Of a DNA stretch of 64,000 nt, positions 11,240 to 19,983 are shown in pieces. The notes under the pieces are model-generated. The model was not told the DNA's origin. It saw nothing but the letters and a program-made list of their open reading frames with translations, and searched no databases. The DNA is from Clostridium magnum DSM 2767 (lineage in GTDB: Bacteria; Bacillota; Clostridia; Clostridiales; Clostridiaceae). Location: positions 1-64,000 of the forward strand of contig NZ_LWAE01000004.1 of assembly GCF_001623875.1 (NCBI RefSeq), written 5' to 3'. A program made the translations under genes and the position numbers. The first letter of the stretch is position 1. The number at the start of each line of letters is the position of its first letter.

Positions 11240-11277
11240 GCTGCAGATAAGATTTATATTTAAAACTTATCTGCAGC
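11240..11277 (-). terminator. Terminator of the oxaloacetate decarboxylase operon
   Basis: GCTGCAGATAAG and CTTATCTGCAGC form a perfect 12-bp stem, followed on the minus strand by a T-rich run (CTTTTTTATT). It lies just after the 42-residue peptide gene. Confidence 0.85.
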
Positions 11278-11292
11278 CTATATATTAGCCTA

Positions 11293-11421
11293 TTACTTTT
11301 CTGGGAACACTTTTATCAAAGTTTTTATCAAAGCATATATTATTGACAATACTACAAATATTCCGCCCATCCCTGAAGCCATTACACTTAGTGATTCTTT
11401 AAAAGTCATTAAAGGATCCAT
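11293..11421 (-). CDS. 42-residue membrane peptide of the oxaloacetate decarboxylase operon
   Basis: ATG at 11421, AGGTG 7 bases upstream, stop at 11293. The peptide has an N-terminal MDPLMTFKESL, one hydrophobic segment (about residues 20-34) and a basic end (KTLIKVFPEK). It is the last gene before the operon terminator and follows oadB by 22 bases, so it is almost certainly co-transcribed. Its layout (one membrane span, position in the operon) recalls the small OadG/MmdE-type subunits that stabilise sodium-pumping decarboxylases; a distinct OadG is also present, so this would be an extra one. The function is inferred from context only. Confidence 0.7.
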   Translation of the reverse strand: MDPLMTFKESLSVMASGMGGIFVVLSIIYALIKTLIKVFPEK

Positions 11422-11443
11422 TTATAACACCTACCCTATCTTT

Positions 11444-12568
11444 TTAGAACTTAATTAAGTTCATTATTAATCCACCGGCTATAACTGAAGCTACCTGTCC
11501 TGCAACGTTAGCTCCTACTGCATGCATTAGTATAAAGTTCTGAGGATCTGCCTCAGTTGCCATCTTTTGTATTACTCTAGATGACATTGGGAATGCAGAT
11601 ATACCTGCTGCACCAACCATTGGGTTTACTTTCTTCTTTAAGAAAAGATTTAAGAACTTTGCAAATAGTACTCCACCAATTGTATCGAATATAAATGCTA
11701 CCAATCCAAGTGCAATTACAACTGCAGTTGTTGCTGTTACAAATTGTTCTGCTTTCATAGAAGCAGCTATTGTAATTCCTAGTAATAAAGTTATGATATT
11801 TACAAGTTCGTTTTGTGCTGTTTTTGATAGTCTTTCTAATACACCAGATTCTCTAATAAGGTTTCCGAACATTAAGAATCCTACTAGTGCTACGGAAGTT
11901 GGTGCAATTAGTCCTGCGATTACTGTAACCATGATAGGGAACAATATTCTTGTTTTCTTAGATATAGACTCTGCCTTGTAAGGCATTCTGATTGCTCTTT
12001 CCTTCTTAGTAGTTACTAATTTTATTGCAAAAGGCTGAATTACTGGCACAAGTGACATATATGAGTATGCTGCAACAGTAATTGGTGCTATAAGATTACT
12101 GTGGAAGTAGTTTGCTACGAATATTGAAGTTGGACCATCTGCTGCTCCTATGATACCTATTGAAGCTGCATCCTTTAATTCGAAGCCTAAAAGTGCTGCC
12201 GCACAGATAGTAAAAAATATTCCGAACTGAGCTGCTGCTCCGAATAGAAGCATGAACGGATTTGATAGAAGTGGTCCGAAATCTATCATCGCTCCTATAC
12301 CTATAAATAATAGTAAAGGAAATGCTTCTGTGGAAATTCCACTTTCGAATAGGAAATCCAAGATTCCTTCAACTGGAGTTCCGTTTAACACCTGAGTTAC
12401 AGCTCCAGATGCAGGTATATTAACAAGTATTGCTCCAAATCCCATTGGTAGTAGTAATGCTGGTTCAAAGTCTTTAACAATAGCTAAATATATAAGCAAT
12501 CCTCCAATAGCCCACATTACAATCTGCTTTATGGTAATCGCAGCAACACCTTGAATTAAAAATTCCAT
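11444..12568 (-). CDS. oadB: Oxaloacetate decarboxylase beta subunit, sodium pump
   Basis: A 374-residue integral membrane protein with about nine hydrophobic segments, full length for the OadB/MmdB/GcdB family. It takes CO2 from carboxybiotin and couples that decarboxylation to export of sodium ions. Family landmarks include GIIGAADGPTSIF and the C-terminal GAAGISAFPMSSRV with HAVGANVAGQVASVIAGG. A GGAGG site precedes the ATG. It lies after the biotin carrier gene and before the 42-residue peptide. The partner alpha subunit reads as an oxaloacetate/pyruvate carboxyltransferase, which favours oxaloacetate over methylmalonyl-CoA. Confidence 0.92.
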   Translation of the reverse strand: MEFLIQGVAAITIKQIVMWAIGGLLIYLAIVKDFEPALLLPMGFGAILVNIPASGAVTQVLNGTPVEGILDFLFESGISTEAFPLLLFIGIGAMIDFGPLLSNPFMLLFGAAAQFGIFFTICAAALLGFELKDAASIGIIGAADGPTSIFVANYFHSNLIAPITVAAYSYMSLVPVIQPFAIKLVTTKKERAIRMPYKAESISKKTRILFPIMVTVIAGLIAPTSVALVGFLMFGNLIRESGVLERLSKTAQNELVNIITLLLGITIAASMKAEQFVTATTAVVIALGLVAFIFDTIGGVLFAKFLNLFLKKKVNPMVGAAGISAFPMSSRVIQKMATEADPQNFILMHAVGANVAGQVASVIAGGLIMNLIKF

Positions 12569-12592
12569 TATTATTGTCCTCCTTGTTTTATC

Positions 12593-12985
12593 TTAAGATA
12601 TTTGAACTAAAGCATCTCCTGGGTTCACCATATCACCCTTTGATACATTTATTGAAACAACTTTCGCATCTCTTGAAGCAACTATTTCATTTTCCATTTT
12701 CATTGCTTCTAATACAAGTAAAACCTGTCCTTTTTTAACTTGGTCTCCAGCTTTTACAGCTATGCTAACTATAGTTCCTGGCATTGGGGCTTCTACAGTT
12801 TCTGCGCCTGCAACTGGTGCAGTTGGTGCAGCTGGAGTTTCTTTTTCTACTGCTGTAGGAGCAGCTTCTCTAGCAGCTGGTGCTGCAGCTTGGTTTGCTG
12901 AAATTGCAGCAGAAGCTTCTCCAGTTATTTCTTCCATTTCTACTTCATAAACTTTACCATTTAACTTTATCATGTATTTTTTCAT
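12593..12985 (-). CDS. Biotin carboxyl carrier protein of the decarboxylase
   Basis: A 130-residue protein: an N-terminal stretch of about 25 residues, an Ala/Pro-rich flexible linker (about 28-60) and a biotinyl domain with the EAMKM lysine that carries biotin. It shuttles carboxyl groups from the OadA active site to OadB. In many bacteria this domain is fused to the end of OadA; here it is a separate gene, as in methylmalonyl-CoA decarboxylases. It sits between oadG and oadB. Confidence 0.92.
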   Translation of the reverse strand: MKKYMIKLNGKVYEVEMEEITGEASAAISANQAAAPAAREAAPTAVEKETPAAPTAPVAGAETVEAPMPGTIVSIAVKAGDQVKKGQVLLVLEAMKMENEIVASRDAKVVSINVSKGDMVNPGDALVQIS

Positions 12986-13020
12986 AGTAATTAAACACCT
13001 TCCAATATTAATTATTTTAA

Positions 13021-13338
13021 CTATCTGATCCTAGTTAATTTTGATATATGAAAATAAGAATCCGGCTTTTCATTAGAAGCCATAATTGATGCAGCTAAAG
13101 CTACTACTAATCTATCTTCTTCGTCATCACTATCATTAAAAGTCTGTACAGTATTTTGAACTGCAGCATTACTGTTAATAGAGTTTTGTACAGTATTTTG
13201 AGCTGTATTATTTAATGATTTACCTTCTGTTATTGCCTGAGATAGCTTAGAAACCATTGATATTGCATATAGTACCAATACAGCAAAAATTGCAGTTAAT
13301 GCTCCTAGTGCAATAATAAGTGTTTCTGAAAGATTCAT
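13021..13338 (-). CDS. oadG: Oxaloacetate decarboxylase gamma subunit
   Basis: A 105-residue protein with one N-terminal membrane span (residues about 6-28) followed by a polar Asn/Gln-rich linker (NTAQNTVQNS type repeats) and a short C-terminal segment with DDEEDRLVVALAASIMA. This matches the OadG/sodium-pump gamma family, which tethers the alpha subunit to the membrane. It is the second gene of the operon, after oadA. Confidence 0.85.
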   Translation of the reverse strand: MNLSETLIIALGALTAIFAVLVLYAISMVSKLSQAITEGKSLNNTAQNTVQNSINSNAAVQNTVQTFNDSDDEEDRLVVALAASIMASNEKPDSYFHISKLTRIR

Positions 13339-13407
13339 ACTGTTTCACCCCCTTGGTATTCCTCATAAGTCTATAACAATTGTTTAGTATTATATCCCTA
13401 CAGATTA

Positions 13408-14832
13408 TTACATAGTGACTGTAATATAATTAACTTTTTCACTATTGTCTTTTTCTTTACTGCTCTCTTTTACTTTATTGCTTTCCACTGGTTTAGGATT
13501 CAATCTATCTTCAAAGAATTTCTTTGCAACCTGAGGAAACAAAACGTAAGATAAAACATCTTCCATTGAAGTAGCTAATTCACCAATTTCAGCCTTATAT
13601 TTTTCTATTTCTGGCTCTAATAAATCTGCTGGTCTAACAGTTACAACTTCCTCATCACCAATAATCTTTTTCTTAACTTCATCATTAATTGGTGCTGGAG
13701 GAGTTCCATAAAGACCTCTAACATACTCTTTAATTTCCTTTGGAACCATCTTATATCTATCGCCTGCTAAAACATTAAATACAGCCTGAGTACCTACCAT
13801 CTGGCTAAGTGGAGTAACTAGCGGCGGAAATCCTAAATCCTCTCTTACCTTTGGTATTTCTTTAAGTACATCTTCATACTTATCGAAAGCACCTTGTCCT
13901 TTTAGCTGAGACATTAGGTTAGATAACATACCTCCCGGAACCTGATAAGTTAAAGTGTTCGGCTCAACATCCATTACCTTTGGATTTAATATTCCGTTTT
14001 CTCTGTATTTCTCTCTTATTGGTTTAAAGTAGTCTGCTATTTCACTTAAAAGCTTGATATCTAGTTTCGGATTACGCTTACCTTCTGTAAGTGCTACCAC
14101 AGTTGATTCTGTTGCTGGCTGTGAAGTTCCCTCTGAGAAAGGTGATATAGCTGTGTCTATTATATCTACCCCTGCTTCTACTGCCTTCATGTATGTCATA
14201 GTAGCAATACCACTAGTACAGTGAGTGTGAAGCTGTATTGGAATTTTAACTGTTTCCTTTAGTTTCTTTATAAGTTCATAGGCTGAATATGGTGTTAGTA
14301 TACCTGCCATATCCTTAACACAGATAGAATCTGCTCCCATTTCCTCCATCTTCTTTGATAGATTTACGAAGTATTCTACTGTATGAACTTTGCTAGTTGT
14401 GTAACTTATAGCACACTGACAGTGAGCACCAGCTTCTTTGATAGCTTTAATGGAAGTCTCCATATTTCTAGTATCATTTAATGCATCAAAAACTCTAATT
14501 ATGTCTATTCCATTTTCAACAGACTTCTTAATAAATGCTTCAACAACATCATCAGCATAATGCTTATAGCCTAGAAGGTTTTGACCTCTTAGAAGCATTT
14601 GAAGCTTAGTGTTTTTAACAGCCTTACGTATTTCTCTTAATCTCTCCCATGGATCTTCATTTAGGAAACGAAGACATGCATCAAAGGTTGCTCCCCCCCA
14701 AACTTCCATTGAGTGATATCCAACCTTGTCCATCTTTTCTAGAATAGGCAATATCTCTTCAGTTGTAAGTCTGGTAGCAATTAAAGATTGATGACCATCT
14801 CTTAGCGCCGTTTCTGTAATTTTTACTTTCAT
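13408..14832 (-). CDS. oadA: Oxaloacetate decarboxylase alpha subunit, carboxyltransferase
   Basis: A 474-residue TIM-barrel carboxyltransferase plus the conserved C-terminal domain, without a fused biotin domain. Motifs: TALRDGHQSLIATRL at the start (metal and substrate site), SICVKDMAG with the carboxyl-transfer lysine, and the metal-binding HTHCTSG. It moves the carboxyl group from oxaloacetate to biotin on the separate carrier. It is the first gene of the operon, with AAGGAG before the ATG, and is divergent from the LysR gene. Pyruvate carboxylase subunit B has the same fold, but the adjacent oadB and oadG decide for decarboxylation. Confidence 0.92.
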   Translation of the reverse strand: MKVKITETALRDGHQSLIATRLTTEEILPILEKMDKVGYHSMEVWGGATFDACLRFLNEDPWERLREIRKAVKNTKLQMLLRGQNLLGYKHYADDVVEAFIKKSVENGIDIIRVFDALNDTRNMETSIKAIKEAGAHCQCAISYTTSKVHTVEYFVNLSKKMEEMGADSICVKDMAGILTPYSAYELIKKLKETVKIPIQLHTHCTSGIATMTYMKAVEAGVDIIDTAISPFSEGTSQPATESTVVALTEGKRNPKLDIKLLSEIADYFKPIREKYRENGILNPKVMDVEPNTLTYQVPGGMLSNLMSQLKGQGAFDKYEDVLKEIPKVREDLGFPPLVTPLSQMVGTQAVFNVLAGDRYKMVPKEIKEYVRGLYGTPPAPINDEVKKKIIGDEEVVTVRPADLLEPEIEKYKAEIGELATSMEDVLSYVLFPQVAKKFFEDRLNPKPVESNKVKESSKEKDNSEKVNYITVTM

Positions 14833-14932
14833 ATTATTTCAACTCCTTAAGCTGCTATTTATCTAGTATAAATAGATATTTTCATATTTTTCCTATTATC
14901 GTATAAAATACTTAAAAGAAAAATTTCCAACA

Positions 14933-14961
14933 ATTATGCGGTTAAATTTACGATATTATGC
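14933..14961. promoter_or_regulatory. Direct repeat in the oadA-LysR divergent region
   Basis: ATTATGC occurs at 14933-14939 and 14955-14961, 22 bases apart (two helical turns), in the 258-base region between the divergent starts. This is a plausible site for the LysR-type regulator; the assignment is inferred. Confidence 0.4.
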
Positions 14962-15090
14962 ATATATTTTTATTATATCTACACTTTTATTATATTGCAT
15001 TTAGTAGTATAATCAAAATATATTATTTATATAACGCATATAGATAATATCTATATTAAAAAAATCAAATATCTTATATTGGAGGTACTA

Positions 15091-15990
15091 ATGGATTTAC
15101 ATTATCTATGGTTATTTTATAAGGTTGCACAACATCATAGTTTTTCAAAGGCTGCAGAGGAATTACTATTAAGTCAACCTACTATTTCAATGCAGGTAAA
15201 AAAGCTTGAGTCACAACTGGGAATAAGTCTATTCGATAGATTTGGAAAGAACATTTATCTAAGCCGTGAGGGCGAGTTTGTTTTCAGCTATGCAGCGAAA
15301 ATTTTTGAAACAGTTAAAGAACTGGAGGATCAATTAGCGATTCGAAAGGGAAAGATAGCCGGAAATATTCATATTGGTGCCAGTAATACACCTGGGGCTT
15401 ATATTCTCCCACATCTAATTGGAGCCTTTAAGCAAGAATACCCGGATATTAACGTTCATCTCCACATAGGAAATACTCATGAAATATTAAATATGATAAT
15501 AACAAACCAAGTAGATTTTGCAGTTATTGGCGGAGATTATAACTATAAAAAAACCTTTGTGACAAAAAAATTATTAGATGATACTGTTATAATGATTGGA
15601 TCTCCAAAAAATCCTTTAACACAGAAGGAGTATGTTCTAGCTGAAGATCTAAAAACTCAGCCTTTTATCGCCCATGAACCTGAATCAAATCTTTTTGATT
15701 ATACTGAATTCATTTTAAAGAGTGATTTAGGCGTGCCATCTAATATTTCCATGGTACTTGGTAACATTAGTGCAATAAAACATGCCGTTGCCGCAAACTT
15801 AGGCATATCAATTGTTCCTTTATCCTCTATAAAGCGTGATTTAGAGAACGGTATGGTAAAAAAAATTTCAATAGAGGGTAAAGTTTGGAACTATCCTTTT
15901 TATCTTGTTAACTACAGTGATAAAAAATTTAATGTGCCTTCAACGCTTCTTATTAAAGCTATAGAAGAAAATATTTGTGATTTTATTTGA
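15091..15990 (+). CDS. LysR-family transcriptional regulator
   Basis: A 299-residue regulator with an N-terminal winged helix-turn-helix (residues 1-60; FYKVAQHHSFSKAAEELLLSQPTISMQVKKLE) and a C-terminal effector-binding domain. The start is the ATG at 15091, six bases after GGAGG. It is divergent from the oad operon, the usual arrangement for a LysR protein and its target, so it probably controls oxaloacetate decarboxylase. The effector is unknown; a carboxylic acid would fit. A bidirectional terminator follows. Confidence 0.88.
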   Translation: MDLHYLWLFYKVAQHHSFSKAAEELLLSQPTISMQVKKLESQLGISLFDRFGKNIYLSREGEFVFSYAAKIFETVKELEDQLAIRKGKIAGNIHIGASNTPGAYILPHLIGAFKQEYPDINVHLHIGNTHEILNMIITNQVDFAVIGGDYNYKKTFVTKKLLDDTVIMIGSPKNPLTQKEYVLAEDLKTQPFIAHEPESNLFDYTEFILKSDLGVPSNISMVLGNISAIKHAVAANLGISIVPLSSIKRDLENGMVKKISIEGKVWNYPFYLVNYSDKKFNVPSTLLIKAIEENICDFI

Positions 15991-16016
15991 TGGTCATAAC
16001 TATGTCAATCTCCTTT

Positions 16017-16064
16017 AATCTCTGGGCTGGCTCAGCATTTATATACTTAGCCAGTCCAGAGATT
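16017..16064. terminator. Bidirectional terminator between the LysR gene and the transporter remnant
   Basis: AATCTCTGG-CTGGCT pairs with AGCCAG-CCAGAGATT, with AT-rich flanks on both sides. It separates the convergent LysR gene and CitMHS remnant. Confidence 0.75.
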
Positions 16065-16114
16065 AAATAATTAAATCTTTAATTATTATAGGTACTAACT
16101 TCTGTGCTTTCTTA

Positions 16115-16981
16115 TTAGTATGGTAGTGCTCCAGTAAGACCATAAACAACTAGATATACTACCATTACAATCCAAAAATACTTAGTATACTCTTTTTGGA
16201 AGTCAACAAAATTCTGTTTAGTTTCACCACATAACATATACAAAACAGGAATAACTGGGCTTGCTAGTCTAAATGCCTGACCAACCATAGATGCCACTGC
16301 TGCCTGTATTGGTGTAATTCCAAATTGACCCATAACACCTTTTATAACAGATGCAATTCCAAAGTAGAAAGCATCTTGAGGAAGAAAACATATTGCAGGT
16401 GCAGCAATAATAGCATATATTGGTGCCATGTGTGATCCAAGAGATGTTGGAATAATGCTTGCAATACTATTGGCAAGTGCATTTGCCATTCCACTACCTG
16501 TTAACACACCTGAAAACACACCCGCTCCCAAAGTTACTATAGCGGTAGGTAAAACGTCTGCTGCAAGTGCTTCCAATCTATCATTACACTCCTCAACACT
16601 TCTGTAATTAACAACAAGTGCAATTGCAGATCCAAGCATGAATATTATAGAGCCATGTATATCGCCTTTAATAAGCAATGTTAGAGAAACTAAGGTTAAT
16701 ATTAGATTGAACCAATAAAGTTTTGGCCTTTTGAGTTCAGGTTCGTTATCACGGATTGCAGAGAGCATTTGATCAATGTGCTCCTGAGAAATGCTTTGAC
16801 CACTATTGGGATTGAAATTAAGACGTTTTCTTTCTTTTTTACCAAGATAAGCTGCCACTAGAATAACTGTAACCTGAGCTGCAAGAAGTCCTGGAAGTAA
16901 CGCACGGAATAATTGACTTACTTCAACACCAAGTGCAGTTGCAGCTGCAATTGTCGTTCCACCCCGTGAACCCATTCTCAT
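16115..16981 (-). pseudogene. CitMHS-family citrate transporter, N-terminal third missing
   Basis: The 288 codons match the C-terminal two thirds of the CitMHS family of metal-citrate/proton symporters, which are usually about 430 residues. The reading frame opens inside the conserved GG-T-AA-ALG block that lies near residue 150 of the family and is closed by an in-frame TAA three codons upstream. The remainder is intact to the stop, with SGMANALANSIASIIP and the C-terminal GQAFRLASPVIP. The lost end and promoter have been replaced by unrelated DNA that leads into the dehalogenase cassette, so a deletion or insertion removed them. It is unlikely to be functional. Confidence 0.8.
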
Positions 16982-17057
16982 GTAGGAAATTTAACATACT
17001 AGATAAAAACCAACTATCCTTTACTCAATACACAGAAACTGATTTTTTTAATTCCTA

Positions 17058-17095
17058 CTAAATTAAAAAGAGGCTCGAAAGCCCCTTTAATTTAG
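17058..17095 (-). terminator. Terminator of the dehalogenase-permease operon
   Basis: On the minus strand AGGGGCT-TTCG-AGCCTCT is followed by TTTTTAATTT, and the stem is extended by CTAAATTAAA/TTTAATTTAG. A tetraloop hairpin with a T run is typical of a strong terminator. Confidence 0.8.
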
Positions 17096-17187
17096 CGAAA
17101 TTTAAATTTTTTTAAAAATTATACTGCACCTATCACTTTTTTATTGATATTACTTTATTCTAAACTCAATTATAAAGTTTGGTTTTT

Positions 17188-17333
17188 TCACATTGAATAT
17201 CCCTCTAAAGAAATCAATAATTGCCTTTCAGGCCAAACGTTTTCGTAAACGATTGCGAACACCAAGCTAATAGCTAATGCTATATTGGAATTACCGATAA
17301 AACCTGTATTCTTAAAAATTGCAGCTTTCTCTG
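17188..17333 (-). pseudogene. Fragment of an unidentified membrane transporter
   Basis: An open stretch on the minus strand reads KNTGFIGNSNIALAISLVF followed by AIVYENVWPERQ and ends at a TGA (17188). It looks like one transmembrane segment of a permease, with some resemblance to GntP-type gluconate transporters, but is too short to place. It has no start or ribosome site. It marks more gene debris between the CitMHS remnant and the cassette. Confidence 0.3.
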
Positions 17334-17354
17334 AGAACAACGTGCCTTAAATAC

Positions 17355-18266
17355 TTATTTATTACGTTCTATATGCTTAGAAATCTCTTCAACCACAATC
17401 TCAGGCTTTTCCTCTGGCACAAAATGTCCACATCCCGGTACACCGCATCCCTTCACATTTGTAGCAAGATTGCTCCAGATATCTACCACATCCCATATTT
17501 TACATATATTCCCATCCGAACCCCAGATACATAGCAATGGAGTTTCCATTTTGTGTTTTCTGTCAGGAAGATCATGTTCCCAATCAATGGTAACACTAGC
17601 ACGATAATCCTCTGCGATAGCATGAACAGTAGCAGGGTCGGAATAATGGCGGATATATTCCTGCACAACGTCTTCCGGGAAAGTATCTTCTTTTAATGAC
17701 CCCGGGATAGTCTTTTTCAGAATATTACTACGAATAAAATATTCCGGCTGGGAACCTAGAAAATTTTCTGGGAATGGTGAGGGCTGGATATAGAAAAACC
17801 AATGCCAATATTTAGTAGCAATCATCTGATCTGTGCGGGAATAGACATCAATCGTAGGGATAATGTCCAGCAAGGTACAGGATTTAATTTTTTCCGAATA
17901 ATCCAGAATCATACGATGGCAGACACGTCCACCTCTATCATGACCAGCAATATGGAATCGGGTGTAGCCCAATTTTTCCATAACAATTACTTGGTCCTTT
18001 GCCATTGTTCTTTTTGAATAGGTAGAATGGTCAGGCAGTCCTTCAGGCTTGGAGCTATCACCATAACCACGCATATCCGTTACGACTACAGTATAATTTT
18101 CAGCCAGTTTTGGGGCAACGCCATGCCACATCAGATGACTTTCAGGATGTCCATGTAGCAACAAGATTACTTCTTTCCCATGACCTCCTACCCAAGTCTG
18201 TATCGTTACTTCCCCAGTGTCAACTTCTAAATGTTTAAATCCTTGAAAATAATTCAAATGAGCCAT
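17355..18266 (-). CDS. Fluoroacetate/haloacetate dehalogenase-like alpha/beta hydrolase
   Basis: A 303-residue alpha/beta hydrolase that would release halide from a 2-haloacid, giving glycolate from fluoro- or chloroacetate. Residues match the fluoroacetate dehalogenase active site almost number for number: nucleophile D110 in GHDRGGR with carboxylate-binding R111 and R114, acid D134, halide-pocket H155 and W156 (YWHWFF), Y221 in AEDYRA, and general base H281 (GCGHFVPEEKPE). Oxyanion motif HGHPESH is present. There is no signal peptide. It lies 25 bases downstream of an SLC13-type permease gene and ends at a strong terminator, so the two form an operon. Residues are seen; substrate is inferred. 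An epoxide hydrolase is less likely because of the halide-pocket residues. Confidence 0.8.
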   Translation of the reverse strand: MAHLNYFQGFKHLEVDTGEVTIQTWVGGHGKEVILLLHGHPESHLMWHGVAPKLAENYTVVVTDMRGYGDSSKPEGLPDHSTYSKRTMAKDQVIVMEKLGYTRFHIAGHDRGGRVCHRMILDYSEKIKSCTLLDIIPTIDVYSRTDQMIATKYWHWFFYIQPSPFPENFLGSQPEYFIRSNILKKTIPGSLKEDTFPEDVVQEYIRHYSDPATVHAIAEDYRASVTIDWEHDLPDRKHKMETPLLCIWGSDGNICKIWDVVDIWSNLATNVKGCGVPGCGHFVPEEKPEIVVEEISKHIERNK

Positions 18267-18291
18267 ATGTATTTCCTTCTTTCTTATTTAT

Positions 18292-19560
18292 TTACGCTGC
18301 AAAACCAAATGGTATCATAACAAACATTGCAATCAGCAAAAGAATGCTTAACGGTACGCCAACTTTAACAAAATCCTTAAACCTGAAGCCTCCCTGCATA
18401 ACAATAACGGTAGTTGGAGAAGCAAGCGGTGTGGTGATAGCAATGGATGTACCGACAATAACCGGAACACAGAAATAAAGTAAATTAACATTTAATGCTA
18501 GCCCCATAGAAATGGCCACTGGTACAACAATAGCATTAGCAGCAGTATTGCTCATGAACTGAGACAACAGCCAGCCAATCAGGCCAAGGGCAATCATAAT
18601 AACAAATGGACTTGCTGCGTCACCGCCAAATAGACCAATTATACTATTAGCAATCACAACTCCTGCACCACTTTTATCCAGACCGTTTGCCATGGAAGTA
18701 ACACCTGCCATAACAATCAAAACGTTCCAGTCACATGCTTTCAGAGATTCCTTTACACTTACCGCACCACTAATCCATAGTACTAGCACACCCATGAGAG
18801 AGCAAACTGCAACATCCCATACATTAGCAATAAATCCAATAACGACAGCAACAAATACTACAACCGTGAAAAGTGGCTTCCATTTCGGAATTTCACTGTC
18901 TTCTTTTGTGGTAGAAACTTCTATCTCAGGATCCTCAAAATCAAAACTCTTTTTCATAATATCATAGCCAATCGTTGCAAAATACAAAGTACTTATAACA
19001 ATCAGCACAAGTGCTATAGGTGCCATTTCAAAATAAGACATCTTTGTACCCGCTTCGATTACCATGGCGCCGCCGGCTGCAACTGCCGCTGCACCAGACA
19101 AAGAAAGTGGGGAACCGATGGTGCTCATAGTACCTACCGGCATCAGCAAATGTTTTGCTTTCACTTTGCCATTGGAACTCTGTGAAATAGAACAAGCTAC
19201 AGGAACCAAGGTTGCCGCAATAGCAGTGTTTGATGTAAATCCTGTAACCAATCCAGTAAAAAGCGAAAATGCAGCAACAAGCCACCTCTCATTTTTCTGC
19301 GCCAGCCCGCTGAACAAAACATTTGTAATTTTCTGGATTGCGCCGGTCTGAAACAAACCGTTACAAATAATCATTGTTGCGCCACAGAACACAACCGTAG
19401 AGCTACCAAAATACGAATATGCCTTACCCAGTGATTGGATCCCCATAACGGACATAGCCAAGGCAGCAAACATAGCTGTTGCAGCCAGAGGGATCCGGTC
19501 TATCATCACCATAATCATAGTAATCACCAGTATAATAATTGCAATGGTGTTTTGAGACAT
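18292..19560 (-). CDS. SLC13/DASS-type anion permease
   Basis: A 422-residue polytopic membrane protein with about 11 hydrophobic segments. The paired SNTAIAATLVPVA and SNTAANAIVVPVA motifs are the repeated substrate/sodium-binding signatures of the divalent anion-sodium symporter superfamily. Such carriers import small carboxylates or sulfate with sodium. It is first in the two-gene operon with the dehalogenase-like enzyme, suggesting it imports that enzyme's haloacid substrate or a related acid. The codon use and GC look higher than in neighbouring genes (for example around 19060-19100), consistent with acquisition from another lineage. Confidence 0.85.
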   Translation of the reverse strand: MSQNTIAIIILVITMIMVMIDRIPLAATAMFAALAMSVMGIQSLGKAYSYFGSSTVVFCGATMIICNGLFQTGAIQKITNVLFSGLAQKNERWLVAAFSLFTGLVTGFTSNTAIAATLVPVACSISQSSNGKVKAKHLLMPVGTMSTIGSPLSLSGAAAVAAGGAMVIEAGTKMSYFEMAPIALVLIVISTLYFATIGYDIMKKSFDFEDPEIEVSTTKEDSEIPKWKPLFTVVVFVAVVIGFIANVWDVAVCSLMGVLVLWISGAVSVKESLKACDWNVLIVMAGVTSMANGLDKSGAGVVIANSIIGLFGGDAASPFVIMIALGLIGWLLSQFMSNTAANAIVVPVAISMGLALNVNLLYFCVPVIVGTSIAITTPLASPTTVIVMQGGFRFKDFVKVGVPLSILLLIAMFVMIPFGFAA

Positions 19561-19754
19561 TTTTTACTCCTCCTCATATAATATAGTTGTAACATTTGAT
19601 AGAAAATATCTCTATATTCTACCGAACATTACTTAATTCATTTCTTAATATTGTTCTTATAGATTCATCCTATCGGATATTTAGACACATCATTATTTTC
19701 TATCATAATATCCTATAAGGAAACTTAACTTAATACTTAAATCATTGTATAATA

Positions 19755-19915
19755 TCTCCTGAATAGAGGTTAGATGGATTCCTCCAGGGAGCTTCGCATA
19801 GAAGCTATACCCGTAAAAAAGCGTATCATTCCATCAGTGAGAATTCTATGGTTTAGCTGGTTGGGTTTCCCGTAGGGTGTTACCATTGGGAATTACCCGT
19901 GTCACAAATGAGGTT
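19755..19915 (+). ncRNA. Candidate bridge RNA of the IS110 element
   Basis: IS110-family elements encode, in the non-coding end before the recombinase gene, a structured RNA whose two internal loops pair with target and donor DNA. This leader fits: a first stem GATGGA/TCCATC (about 19773-19834) encloses an inner hairpin AGCTTC-GCATA-GAAGCT with unpaired strands on both sides. A second stem, AATTC-ATGGT with ACCAT-GAATT (about 19842-19893), encloses another loop. A TATAAT at 19748 could drive it. Pairing was judged by eye; the guide segments are not assigned. Confidence 0.55.
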
Positions 19916-19983
19916 ATAGACTTACTGATAGAAGTGGATACTCTATTCTATCTCAAACTAACTAAAGTAAAGGAGATATTAAT

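Noticed and set aside
19877..19983. Longer N-terminus for the IS110 transposase
   Set aside because: The extra codons lie in the structured leader, have no ribosome site and are not like the family N-terminus; the ATG at 19984 has AAGGAG.
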